A stretch of 40,871 bases of DNA from UBA5734 sp964528645 (GTDB lineage Bacteria; Bacillota; Clostridia; Saccharofermentanales; UBA5734). The notes beneath the pieces were generated by a model. It did no database searches. It saw only the letters and a list, made by a program, of their open reading frames with translations, and was not told the DNA's origin. The position numbers and the translations under genes were made by a program. The DNA lies in the NCBI GenBank assembly GCA_964528645.1, contig CAZGSR010000025.1, forward strand, positions 1 through 40,871, read 5' to 3'. Below, piece by piece: positions 33,471-40,871 of the stretch (its first letter is position 1; each line of letters starts with the position of its first letter).

Positions 33471-35044
33471 AGTCCAGGGTCCTCCCCATTAAAAATGACG
33501 GTCGCTTCAAGGTCACTCGTCAGACTGGAAGATGGTTGGGCCAGTGTGACGACAACGGTGTAATATACATTGGACATGCTATAGGACGAGGATGTCGGAT
33601 TGATCTGGGTGATGGTAGCGTCAAAGACAGACTGATCCGATGAGCGGATCTCAACTGTGACCGGATCACCAACCGTAAGCCTGTGGATGTCCGCCTGATC
33701 GACCGTGACTGAGACGGTTACTTGGGCAGCATCCAGCATGGTAGCCACCGGAATTGCTGTGCTCAATGTGTCCCCTGCATCATAGCCAAGGCTGCTGACT
33801 GGACCTGAGTAGAGGGAATAGATGATCCCGTCGCCCAGCTCGGATTCGAAATCCTCCAGCACAGCATGGGTCTGGCTGAGTACCCATTCAGCCTTTTCAT
33901 AGACTGACTTGGCATCCTGCAGGGACTGGGTGTACTGGGAATCAGCAGAACGGTAGTCCACCAGACTGGTCTGGTACGAAAGCTCCAATTCGATGCGCTG
34001 GGAAATCAGGTTTAGATTGGCCTTGTGGTAGGTGAGTTCGATTTCTGCCAGATTACGATTGGCGCTTTCGAGCTCGCTGGCAAGCGAATCAACCAGGGAC
34101 TCATACTGGCTGACAGCGCTTTGCAGATTGGCCACCTTAGACTGGTCTTTGCTGGCTTCTTCGTTTAGAGTTGCGACAGACTGGCTGACAGAGTCCAAGG
34201 CGACCTGTGCTTCTGCCAGCCGGTTTTCGGCGATCGTCCGGACGTCCGCAAACTGCAGCGAGTCCAGTTCGTCTTCCTGTTCGTCGAGAAAATCGAGAAT
34301 CGCCTGGTATCCGGAAACATCCCTGACCGCTTGCTCTTTGATCCTGCTCGCAGCGGCCAGATCTGACTGGCTATCCTCGGCATCCTCCTCGGCATCGTCC
34401 AAGTCATGGTCACGATAAGTGAGTTCCTGCTGGGCTGCGGCTATTCGAGTGGGGTGATTGGCGATGATATCATGCGCTTCATCCATCGCATCCTCTGCAG
34501 CATCGACGGCTTTCTGCAAATCGAACAGAGCAATGGTGTAGTCTTGCTCGGCGATGGAACCCAGTGCTCGGTTTTTATCGAGTGACGCCTGGATTTCTGC
34601 CATCGTCTCTTGGTAAGTGATGACCGCCTGATTGTAGTCATTCAGAGCTGAAGTGGCTTCTTGCTGCAGACTGACCCGAGCTTGTTCGATGCTGCTGTTC
34701 GTCAGAGTCAGGAGTGGTTCGCCTGATTCGATCGCAGTGCCTGCTACGGCCTGGATGCTTTCGATCTCCAGGTCATAAACATCCGGATCAAATGCCAGCC
34801 GCTGTTCGACCGTCGCCAGTACCGTTGTACCACTCACGGACAGGCCGGTGTCTTCTGATGTGAATCTGGCTGCACTGGACGAGCGGTCCGGGGATTCAGG
34901 GTCACGGGTCGACCGCCATGGTTGATCGATGATGAGCAGCACAAGAACGCCAGCCAGAACCGCTGCGGTGGCAACAATGGAGAGCCGCCGCTTGATTCGT
35001 GCCGTCCGGAACGTTTCATCCGGGTTTTTTCCTTTTCCGAACAT
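33467..35044 (-). CDS. Exporter adaptor protein 1 (HlyD/MacA-like)
   Basis: Adaptor of 525 residues, first gene of the exporter operon. One membrane segment (about 21–42) after a basic N-terminus, a short lipoyl-like half, then a very long coiled coil (about 105–400) containing an acidic region (DDAEEDAEDSQSD). The return lipoyl half is GPVSSLGYDAGDTLSTAIPV and a beta-barrel part follows (VTVSVTVDQADIHRLTVGD). It lacks the last domain seen in adaptor 2, ending after the beta-barrel. ATG at 35044 has GGAAGG at seven bases. The two adaptors share the layout but are clearly different proteins. Confidence 0.88.
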   Translation of the reverse strand: MFGKGKNPDETFRTARIKRRLSIVATAAVLAGVLVLLIIDQPWRSTRDPESPDRSSSAARFTSEDTGLSVSGTTVLATVEQRLAFDPDVYDLEIESIQAVAGTAIESGEPLLTLTNSSIEQARVSLQQEATSALNDYNQAVITYQETMAEIQASLDKNRALGSIAEQDYTIALFDLQKAVDAAEDAMDEAHDIIANHPTRIAAAQQELTYRDHDLDDAEEDAEDSQSDLAAASRIKEQAVRDVSGYQAILDFLDEQEDELDSLQFADVRTIAENRLAEAQVALDSVSQSVATLNEEASKDQSKVANLQSAVSQYESLVDSLASELESANRNLAEIELTYHKANLNLISQRIELELSYQTSLVDYRSADSQYTQSLQDAKSVYEKAEWVLSQTHAVLEDFESELGDGIIYSLYSGPVSSLGYDAGDTLSTAIPVATMLDAAQVTVSVTVDQADIHRLTVGDPVTVEIRSSDQSVFDATITQINPTSSSYSMSNVYYTVVVTLAQPSSSLTSDLEATVIFNGEDPGL

Positions 35045-35111
35045 AGGGGATCCTTCCAATTTTACAGATTGGGAATCGATACAGCCCTATGTTGACTTGT
35101 TTGTTACAAAA

Positions 35112-35141
35112 TTGGGTGACGCTTGGGTGAAAATTGTGTGA
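35112..35141. promoter_or_regulatory. Three 11-bp-spaced direct repeats upstream of the exporter operon
   Basis: TTGGGTGA at 35112–35119 and 35123–35130 and TTGTGTGA at 35134–35141 (+ strand reading) recur with exactly 11-bp period. This is the usual arrangement for OmpR/PhoB-type regulators, whose tandem monomers sit one helical turn apart. The repeats end about 68 bp from the exporter start; the region between has no good −35, which fits an activated promoter. Confidence 0.6.
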
Positions 35142-35147
35142 AACCGT

Positions 35148-37040
35148 TTACGGCTGGCGTTTGTCCTCATCGTGTTCATGATCGATATTCTTGCCAGTGA
35201 TGTCCTTGAGGCGCAGCTTATGATGGGCCAGCCATTCACGGATGCCGGCGATCTCAATCGGGCGCTTGATCTTCAGTGTGGTCGTCTTGACCATATCCTG
35301 GAAACTGAACACATACTGGCGGATGCCCTTGAAACTGGGCAGCCGGCTGTTGATTTCCCGGATCAGCTGGTCGAGATGAGCCCGGATCTGGTTTTCTGAT
35401 GCATCCTGGCCCAGTTTTTCTTTGAGCACGTCCGGATCAAGGACCACTTTGGCAGAAACGACGACATCCCCTTCGTCGTCTTCACCCCAGACGAGGGACT
35501 CCTTGATCAGCTTGTCCTGGCCGAGCAGGTATTCAATCTCCTCAGGGAAGACTTTTTTGCCACTTTTGAGCACGATCATGGATTTCTGGCGCCCGGTGAT
35601 CGAGAGGCAGCCAGTGGCAGGATCGATCCGGCCGATATCTCCAGTATGAAACCAGCCTTCGGAATCGATGACTTCAGCTGTTGCCGCCGCGTCCTGGTAA
35701 TAGCCCAGCATGACAATCGGACCGCGGACCAGGATTTCACCAGGCTCGCCAGGCGTCTCGCTGTCGACGGCAAGCTCGATTCCGCCCATCGGATGACCAA
35801 CCGTGCCCGGGACGAAGATCTTGGAATTGCAGCCAGCTGCAACCGGTGAGGTCTCGGTCAGGCCGTAACCCTGCAGGATGTGGATGCCGATCGCGTCGAA
35901 GAACCGGATGATCTCCGGGTCGATCGGGGCTGCGCCGCAGATGCCCAGCTGGAGGCTGCCGCCGAAAGCTGCGAGAATCTGTTTGTAGAGGACACGCCGG
36001 AGGTCGATGCCGACCTTTCTCAGACCCTGGGTGATCGGCAGCAAACGCCGGACCAGCTTGTCTTTGCCCGTTTTCTGCAAAGTCGCCTGGACTTTGTTAT
36101 AGAAATTTTCGAACAGGACCGGCACACCAACGATCATCTCGATGTGATAGTCCTGGAGATTTTTCTGGATATGGCGCAGCCCATCGCTTTCGTGGATTTC
36201 AGCACCATAATAAAGGCCGATGTAGAGCCCACAGGTGTTTTCAAAGGTGTGGTGCAAGGGCAGGACTGAAAGCATGCGGATACCGGGCCAGAGCTTGACG
36301 ACACTGGCGACCGCCTGGACGTCTGAGCAGACATTGCGCTGGCTGAGCATGACCGCCTTGGCCACACTGGTCGTACCGGAGGTAAAGAGCAGGGCCATCA
36401 GGGCATCAGGATCAATCGTGGTCTGGGACAGGGTTGTCGTGCCTTCTTGTTCCAGCGCTGCACCCCAAGGCAGGAGCTCGTCCAGTTGCAGCCAATGGCG
36501 TGTTTTTTCTGCCGGGGCCTGCTCAGGGGTCTGGCTCAGCAGACCAGTCTGGGGTGGTGAGAAAACCGGCTGCCTGGAGCTGGAGCGGCCTGGGCGCAAG
36601 GCAATCAGTCCAGACAGACTGGCGACCTGGTCGTGCGCTTTCTCCATGCACATCAGGAAAGACGGATCATAAAAAACTGCGTCCACTTCGCCTCGGGCCA
36701 GGGAGGCAATGATTTCACTTTCCGGCAGCAACCGGTCGAGCGGGACCACCACTCCGACTCCGCAGACAACGGCTGCATGAGCCAGGCACCAGGCGTAGCT
36801 GTTTTCACCGATGATGGCGATCCGTTTCCCGGCAAGGCCGAGCGCCAGCAGGGCTGTTCCCAGATGGTTGATCTCGCGCCAGAATTCGGCGTAAGTCCGC
36901 ATCGACAGCGGTTCATCGACCTGGTTCCGGAACCGGAAAGCCGGACGGCTGGCGTACAAGGCGGCACTTTGCTCAATCATCTCGCGCAAGGTCGCAAAGG
37001 AACGAGTCTGGAAATAAGACTGGCCATGGAGAATCTGCAT
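35148..37040 (-). CDS. Long-chain acyl-CoA synthetase (AMP-binding)
   Basis: Adenylate-forming enzyme of 630 residues that activates fatty acids as acyl-CoA. The P-loop is TSGTTSVAKAV (about 220–230; the usual GxPKG is SVAKA). Further motifs are GYGLTETSPV, GWFHTGDIG and a C-terminal domain with RQKSMIVLKSGKKVFPEEIE. The length and a C-terminal tail of ~70 residues match long-chain synthetases. The ATG at 37040 has GAGG six bases upstream; a TTG at 37052 is less likely. Its stop is 104 bp before the exporter operon, which has its own putative regulator site. Confidence 0.92.
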   Translation of the reverse strand: MQILHGQSYFQTRSFATLREMIEQSAALYASRPAFRFRNQVDEPLSMRTYAEFWREINHLGTALLALGLAGKRIAIIGENSYAWCLAHAAVVCGVGVVVPLDRLLPESEIIASLARGEVDAVFYDPSFLMCMEKAHDQVASLSGLIALRPGRSSSRQPVFSPPQTGLLSQTPEQAPAEKTRHWLQLDELLPWGAALEQEGTTTLSQTTIDPDALMALLFTSGTTSVAKAVMLSQRNVCSDVQAVASVVKLWPGIRMLSVLPLHHTFENTCGLYIGLYYGAEIHESDGLRHIQKNLQDYHIEMIVGVPVLFENFYNKVQATLQKTGKDKLVRRLLPITQGLRKVGIDLRRVLYKQILAAFGGSLQLGICGAAPIDPEIIRFFDAIGIHILQGYGLTETSPVAAGCNSKIFVPGTVGHPMGGIELAVDSETPGEPGEILVRGPIVMLGYYQDAAATAEVIDSEGWFHTGDIGRIDPATGCLSITGRQKSMIVLKSGKKVFPEEIEYLLGQDKLIKESLVWGEDDEGDVVVSAKVVLDPDVLKEKLGQDASENQIRAHLDQLIREINSRLPSFKGIRQYVFSFQDMVKTTTLKIKRPIEIAGIREWLAHHKLRLKDITGKNIDHEHDEDKRQP

Positions 37041-37103
37041 CACAGTCCTCAATTCTGCAGGAAAGAGAACAAGGTCTTATTTCCTGCGTCTGGTATGCCT
37101 CCC

Positions 37104-37109
37104 ATTATA
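37104..37109 (-). promoter_or_regulatory. −10 box for the acyl-CoA synthetase
   Basis: TATAAT on the − strand (complement of 37104–37109), 63 nt before the ATG. No good −35 is seen. Confidence 0.45.
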
Positions 37110-37143
37110 ATTCAGATTGAAAATCTTTGCCGACAGGGTGGTG

Positions 37144-37149
37144 TATAAT
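37144..37149 (+). promoter_or_regulatory. −10 box for the hemolysin III-type gene
   Basis: TATAAT 67 nt before the ATG at 37217, divergent from the previous −10 and 34 bp away from it. The nearest TTGAAA (37117–37122) is too far upstream (21 bp) for a standard spacer. Confidence 0.45.
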
Positions 37150-37216
37150 TGATCTGGTATTTACCGGATTTTCAAAACTGATCCGAGTGAAAACACCTGA
37201 CTGGAAAGCGAGAATC

Positions 37217-37864
37217 ATGGAAAAGACACGTCCTGCCCGCCTCTATACCCTGGCTGAGGAATTATTCAACAGCATCACCCACGGAATCGGCACCCTGCTC
37301 AGCATCGCTGCCCTTGTGATCCTGGTGGTGATCGCCGCGCGGCGGCGCGATGTCCTGGCGGTGGTCAGCTTTGCTATTTATGGTTCGTCCCTGCTGCTCC
37401 TCTATCTGTCCTCCACGCTGTACCATTCCCTGACCGCCCCCCGGGCCAAAGCCGTGTTCCGGGTGCTCGACCATGCCTCGATCAATCTCCTGATCGCGGG
37501 TAGCTACACACCCATCACCTTGCTGGCGTTGACACCTGGCTGGGGCTGGAGCTTGTTTGGTGTCGTCTGGGGCCTGGCCATCCTTGGTGTCCTGCTCAAC
37601 ATCGCCGGCCTGGAAAAGACGCGCCGGATCTCCATGGCCCTGTATGTCCTGATGGGCTGGCTGGTCATCGTAGCCCTCAAGCCCATGCTGGCCATGGTTC
37701 CCGCCGGCCTTCTATATTTCCTGCTCGCCGGAGGCTTGTTCTACACCATTGGCATCCTGTTCTATGCTGTGAAGAAAATCCCGTTCAACCATGGGATCTG
37801 GCACCTGTTTGTCCTCAGCGGCAGCATCTGCCATTTCACCGGATTTCTGCTGTATTTGACTTGA
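37217..37864 (+). CDS. Hemolysin III / PAQR-family membrane protein (TrhA-like)
   Basis: Protein of 215 residues with seven membrane segments. Family residues are visible: ITHG near the N-terminus, SSTLYHSL after TM2, DHASI before TM3, and HGIWHLFVL in the last part, giving the His/Asp/His set that would bind a metal in PAQR receptors. Bacterial members such as TrhA affect membrane fluidity; the activity is not established for this one. ATG at 37217 is preceded by a weak AAGCGAGA; an earlier in-frame start is less likely. The patatin gene follows after 23 bp. Confidence 0.92.
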   Translation: MEKTRPARLYTLAEELFNSITHGIGTLLSIAALVILVVIAARRRDVLAVVSFAIYGSSLLLLYLSSTLYHSLTAPRAKAVFRVLDHASINLLIAGSYTPITLLALTPGWGWSLFGVVWGLAILGVLLNIAGLEKTRRISMALYVLMGWLVIVALKPMLAMVPAGLLYFLLAGGLFYTIGILFYAVKKIPFNHGIWHLFVLSGSICHFTGFLLYLT

Positions 37865-37887
37865 AAACGATGGTTCAGGAGGCGCTG

Positions 37888-39057
37888 ATGTCTCGAATTG
37901 GCTTGGCCCTGGGCGGGGGCGGCACACGTGGTGCCTTTGAAATCGGCGCTTGGAAAGCCTTCCGCGAACTCGATGTCCAGTTTGCTGCGATCACAGGCAC
38001 CTCCATCGGGGCCATCAATGGCGCTCTGATGCTCAGTTGTGGCTACGACCGGGCGGTCGAGCTGTGGCATAACCTGCAGTATGAACAATGCCTGTCCTTT
38101 TCCACACCACCCAATCTGAAATCCAGCGATCTTCTGACCTTGAAAAACTCAGATGTCCTGGCCCGGGAAATCCTGGCCCAGGGGGGACTGGATACGAGTC
38201 CACTGCGCGAACTACTCTTGTCATACATCGATGAAGCTGCTGTCCGGGCCAATCCGGTCCGCTTTGGCCTGATGACAGTCCAGCTCAATGAGCTCAGGCC
38301 GGAACCCCTCTGGATCGAGGATATCCCAACCGGCCACCTGATCGATTTCATCATGGCCAGTGCCCATCTCCCTGGCCTGCAACCGGTTGAAATAGGCGGC
38401 AAACGATATCTGGATGGTGGCTTTGCCGAGAATGTCCCAGTCTCGATGCTGCGTCGCCAAGGATTTCGCCATATTGTGGCCATCGATCTGGAACCGCGTG
38501 TGTCGGTCCGCTGCCCTTGGGAAGACAATACCCAGCTGACCCTGATCCACGACCGCGAAGATCTGGGCAGCCTCCTGGACCTGGACCAGGACTTGATCCG
38601 CAGAAACCAGCGCCTGGGCTATCTGGACACCATGAAAGCTTTTGACCAGCTTAATGGCGACTACTTTGCCTTTCCCCTGGCTGACTACCAGATGTTGCTG
38701 AGTGAATTCGGACCAGACCTGATCAGTGGACTCGAGCAGGCCGCCCTGGCGTTTGAGCTGGATCGCAGCCGCATGTATACTGCCGATGAATTCCTGACAC
38801 AGGTTCGTGCCCAGCACCTGTCTGCTCGCCAGAAATACGAACTGAAACGCAAAGAGCTGCAAGTAGAATCGAAAATCCATGCGGTCGCAAGTGGCACCCT
38901 CCATGTGTTGAGAATGCAACCAGCCATGCGTCTGGAATTCCTGGCTGAACTGACCAAAAGCCTGGAGCAGAATCATCACCCGTTCAAAATCCCACTCAAA
39001 CTGTTTCCGAACCTGAACTGGACTGCCAAAGCTTTGCAGCGGCTGGAAATGACGTAA
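37888..39057 (+). CDS. Patatin-like phospholipase
   Basis: Lipid acyl hydrolase of 389 residues. Oxyanion loop GGGGTRGAFEIG (9–20), nucleophile S39 in GTSIG, and the catalytic Asp D176 in DGGF form the Ser–Asp dyad. The C-terminal ~150 residues are helical and outside the core. ATG at 37888 has AGGAGG (37877–37882) five bases upstream; earlier TTG/ATG codons at 37861 and 37870 do not. Co-transcribed with the hemolysin III-type gene. Confidence 0.93.
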   Translation: MSRIGLALGGGGTRGAFEIGAWKAFRELDVQFAAITGTSIGAINGALMLSCGYDRAVELWHNLQYEQCLSFSTPPNLKSSDLLTLKNSDVLAREILAQGGLDTSPLRELLLSYIDEAAVRANPVRFGLMTVQLNELRPEPLWIEDIPTGHLIDFIMASAHLPGLQPVEIGGKRYLDGGFAENVPVSMLRRQGFRHIVAIDLEPRVSVRCPWEDNTQLTLIHDREDLGSLLDLDQDLIRRNQRLGYLDTMKAFDQLNGDYFAFPLADYQMLLSEFGPDLISGLEQAALAFELDRSRMYTADEFLTQVRAQHLSARQKYELKRKELQVESKIHAVASGTLHVLRMQPAMRLEFLAELTKSLEQNHHPFKIPLKLFPNLNWTAKALQRLEMT

Positions 39058-39081
39058 AGCGCGTGATTTTCCTACCACTCG

Positions 39082-39110
39082 TTGTTCATGTTGTCACCGA
39101 ATGATAAAAT
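39082..39110 (+). promoter_or_regulatory. Sigma-70-like promoter of the degenerate GGDEF gene
   Basis: TTGTTC (39082–39087) and TAAAAT (39105–39110) with an ideal 17-bp spacer, 33 bp before the ATG. Confidence 0.55.
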
Positions 39111-39143
39111 GAATCACAAAAAATGCAAAAAAGCAGGTGAAGC

Positions 39144-40238
39144 ATGAAAACGGATGGGTGGTTTGATTATCCGGAAACAGTACCCTCAGGGTCACCAGGC
39201 CAATCCATACAGACCCTGTTGACTTCAAGTTTCATAAATCTGGCCATTTTAGCAAGCATCACGGGGCTCGCCATCTTGCTTGATGGTTGGCTCGACCGCT
39301 CCATCAGCCTGCTTGATTCTTGGTTGGCGGCAGCAATTGCCCTGGCCTTGGCGATTGTGGTTTGGGCGATCCGAGGACAACTGATCCGCTGGCCGATCTT
39401 AACACAGCGCATCATCATTCTGGTCCTGAGTTGGAGCCTGTCAGGCGTCACTTTTGCCACCGCCTACCCGGTTAATGGCACGGATGATTCGCTGTGGCTT
39501 TTTCTTCTGGTTCTGATGGCCACTTCCGCATTTACAGTCCGCCCACTGCTGGACCAGCTAACTGGCTTGGTGTTTCCCATAATAGCTGCTATCTTCATGA
39601 TGAGCCAAAGGCTGTCTGCCGAACTAATTGGCAGATTTTTGCTGATGGCTGCGATTGCGGGTGTTTTCGCTTTTATTCTGGCATGGTTCCAACTCCGGCA
39701 GAAACTGATTGCGCTGGAGACCATCCACTTGGCGACTGCCCAGCGTCGCCAACTCGAGGAACTGACGCAGCGGGACCCTGTGACCGAATTATACAACGAC
39801 TTAGCGTTCAAGTCGCGGCTTGGCATTGAGCTTGCCCGCTCTGTTCGCTATAAACGGCCATTGTCCTTGCTTGCCTTCGATTTGTACGAAAACAGTCACC
39901 CGCTGCGTGCTTCTGGCCGCAATCATTTTGAGTTGACGATCGCCAGCCTGGCTGCCATCCTGAACAAGAAATTGCGAACAACGGATATCCTCGGTTGTGA
40001 CAAGGATGGCCGTTTTCTGGTGGCCTTGCCCGATACCGAGCTGACACATGCACAGATTGCTGCCAACCGTATTCAGGTTACTATCCAAAATTACAATATG
40101 GATAACAGCACGAGGCTGACCTTCTGCTGCGGGATATCGGAGTATCATGGCGAGACGATCGAATCGCTGATTCTGGTCACGGAAGCACGGATGCGGGAAG
40201 CCTTCCGATTGGGACCGGACCAGGTCGTAGCGGAGTGA
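39144..40238 (+). CDS. Membrane protein with degenerate GGDEF domain
   Basis: Protein of 364 residues: about six membrane segments (residues ~30–185), then a helix and a GGDEF-type domain (about 207–360). It starts with RDPVTELYNDLAF (normally RDPLTGLYNRRAF) and keeps one metal-site-like Asp (D246, LLAFDL). The catalytic GGDEF is replaced by KDGRF (287–291, in GCDKDGRFLVALPD). It cannot be expected to make c-di-GMP, and may bind a ligand or partner instead. AGGTGA precedes the ATG. The prepilin peptidase gene follows after 37 bp. Confidence 0.85.
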   Translation: MKTDGWFDYPETVPSGSPGQSIQTLLTSSFINLAILASITGLAILLDGWLDRSISLLDSWLAAAIALALAIVVWAIRGQLIRWPILTQRIIILVLSWSLSGVTFATAYPVNGTDDSLWLFLLVLMATSAFTVRPLLDQLTGLVFPIIAAIFMMSQRLSAELIGRFLLMAAIAGVFAFILAWFQLRQKLIALETIHLATAQRRQLEELTQRDPVTELYNDLAFKSRLGIELARSVRYKRPLSLLAFDLYENSHPLRASGRNHFELTIASLAAILNKKLRTTDILGCDKDGRFLVALPDTELTHAQIAANRIQVTIQNYNMDNSTRLTFCCGISEYHGETIESLILVTEARMREAFRLGPDQVVAE

Positions 40239-40275
40239 TTGGCGTCTGGCCAGGAAACCAGGAGAGAAGAGAACT

Positions 40276-40871
40276 GTGACGGATTGGATGTTCATACTGA
40301 TCGTTGCCACAGGTCTGCCGTTAGGATTGTTCGCCAAAGCATGGGCCAGGCAGATGATCCAGCAACGGCAGCCTGGACTAGGACTTCCATTTTGGATCGA
40401 TGATTCCAGACAGATGCAAGCTGCCTGGGCTTTGGTGGGCATGCTCATTCACGCAACGGTAATAATTATTGCTTCGCTCTCCTGGACCGCCCTGATCTAT
40501 ACGGTCTGGTTTTATGCCTTGCTGCTGTTATCAGCTGTTGACCTGGCCATCCGTAAAATACCCAATGAGATGCTGGCTTTGATGATTATTGCTAGATTGT
40601 TCGATCTGATCATCCATCGAAATTTGACAAATTTACCCCGCGCTCTGCTTGGTTTGGCTGCTGGTTATTTCTTCTTCACATTGCCGGTTTTAATTGGCCG
40701 CTCGATCGGCAAAGGGGATGCCAAACTGGCGGCAGTGATTGGTTTTTGCATTGGAATCTATGGAATGTTACAAAGCATTGCGGTGATGAGTCTTGCAATT
40801 GTAACAATACTGGCACTAAATCTGAAAATGCGGAAACAGAAGAAGACAGCCCGATCACCCTGCACTAAAGC
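40276..40871 (+). CDS. Prepilin peptidase (A24 family), cut by the window end
   Basis: An open frame runs from GTG 40276 to the window end without a stop (at least 198 residues), so the 3' end is missing. It is mostly hydrophobic with about six membrane segments. The two catalytic aspartates of the family are visible: D89 in SAVDLAIRKIPNEML and D148 in GKGDAKL (the GxGD-type motif). There is no N-terminal cysteine methyltransferase domain, as in short TadV/CpaA-type or Gram-positive enzymes. GGAG (40261–40264) lies 11 bases upstream of the GTG; ATG 40288 is an alternative. It implies type IV-like pili or competence pseudopili. Confidence 0.85.
   Translation, partial: MTDWMFILIVATGLPLGLFAKAWARQMIQQRQPGLGLPFWIDDSRQMQAAWALVGMLIHATVIIIASLSWTALIYTVWFYALLLLSAVDLAIRKIPNEMLALMIIARLFDLIIHRNLTNLPRALLGLAAGYFFFTLPVLIGRSIGKGDAKLAAVIGFCIGIYGMLQSIAVMSLAIVTILALNLKMRKQKKTARSPCTK

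Overview
The window looks like a chromosome segment of a moderately GC-rich Gram-positive bacterium, most likely a member of the Clostridia. The reasons are the hprK–murB–rapZ–yvcK–whiA block, tRNA genes with encoded CCA ends, strong AGGAGG ribosome binding sites, ATGA start/stop overlaps, and a MacAB-like exporter with a lipoprotein and no outer-membrane component. This placement rests on gene content only; there is no rRNA in the window. I see no CRISPR array, insertion sequence, prophage, rRNA operon or recognisable riboswitch, and no gene-free stretch longer than about 300 bases.

Layout. 1–1223: tRNA-Gly, tRNA-Cys, an unrecognised 288-residue protein and a second, identical tRNA-Gly with a consensus promoter built into the end of that protein gene. 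1415–7970: hprK, murB, rapZ, yvcK, whiA, trmL and an M20 peptidase, tightly packed on the + strand (carbon control, cell wall, division and tRNA modification). 8167–9389: two small unrecognised genes. 9401–16110: pyruvate kinase, HtrA-like protease, an unknown membrane protein, an RlmI-like rRNA methyltransferase and a beta-CASP metallo-beta-lactamase protein, closed by a terminator. 16284–17525: a KamA-family radical SAM enzyme whose substrate residues are those of glutamate 2,3-aminomutase. 17612–19865 (−): an alpha-oxoamine synthase resembling serine palmitoyltransferase, with an SDR upstream. 19994–23279: MFS transporter, response regulator and histidine kinase.

23280–37040 is almost all on the − strand: a second MFS protein, a HIT protein, a Gfo/Idh/MocA oxidoreductase, a cardiolipin synthase, a CDF cation transporter, then a five-gene exporter operon (two adaptors, MacB-like permease, lipoprotein, ATPase) and an acyl-CoA synthetase. 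37217–40871 (+): a hemolysin III-type membrane protein, a patatin phospholipase, a membrane protein with a degenerate GGDEF domain, and a prepilin peptidase cut by the window end.

Most noteworthy: (1) the exporter operon with two different adaptors, preceded by three direct repeats spaced exactly 11 bp that look like an OmpR-type regulator site; (2) an orphan promoter overlapped by a 28-bp palindrome at 23378–23438, pointing at no gene; (3) the serine-palmitoyltransferase-like enzyme next to an SDR, which could make a sphingoid-like or alpha-aminoketone product; (4) the diagnostic Lys/Asn pair in the aminomutase; (5) a possible leaderless CDF gene.
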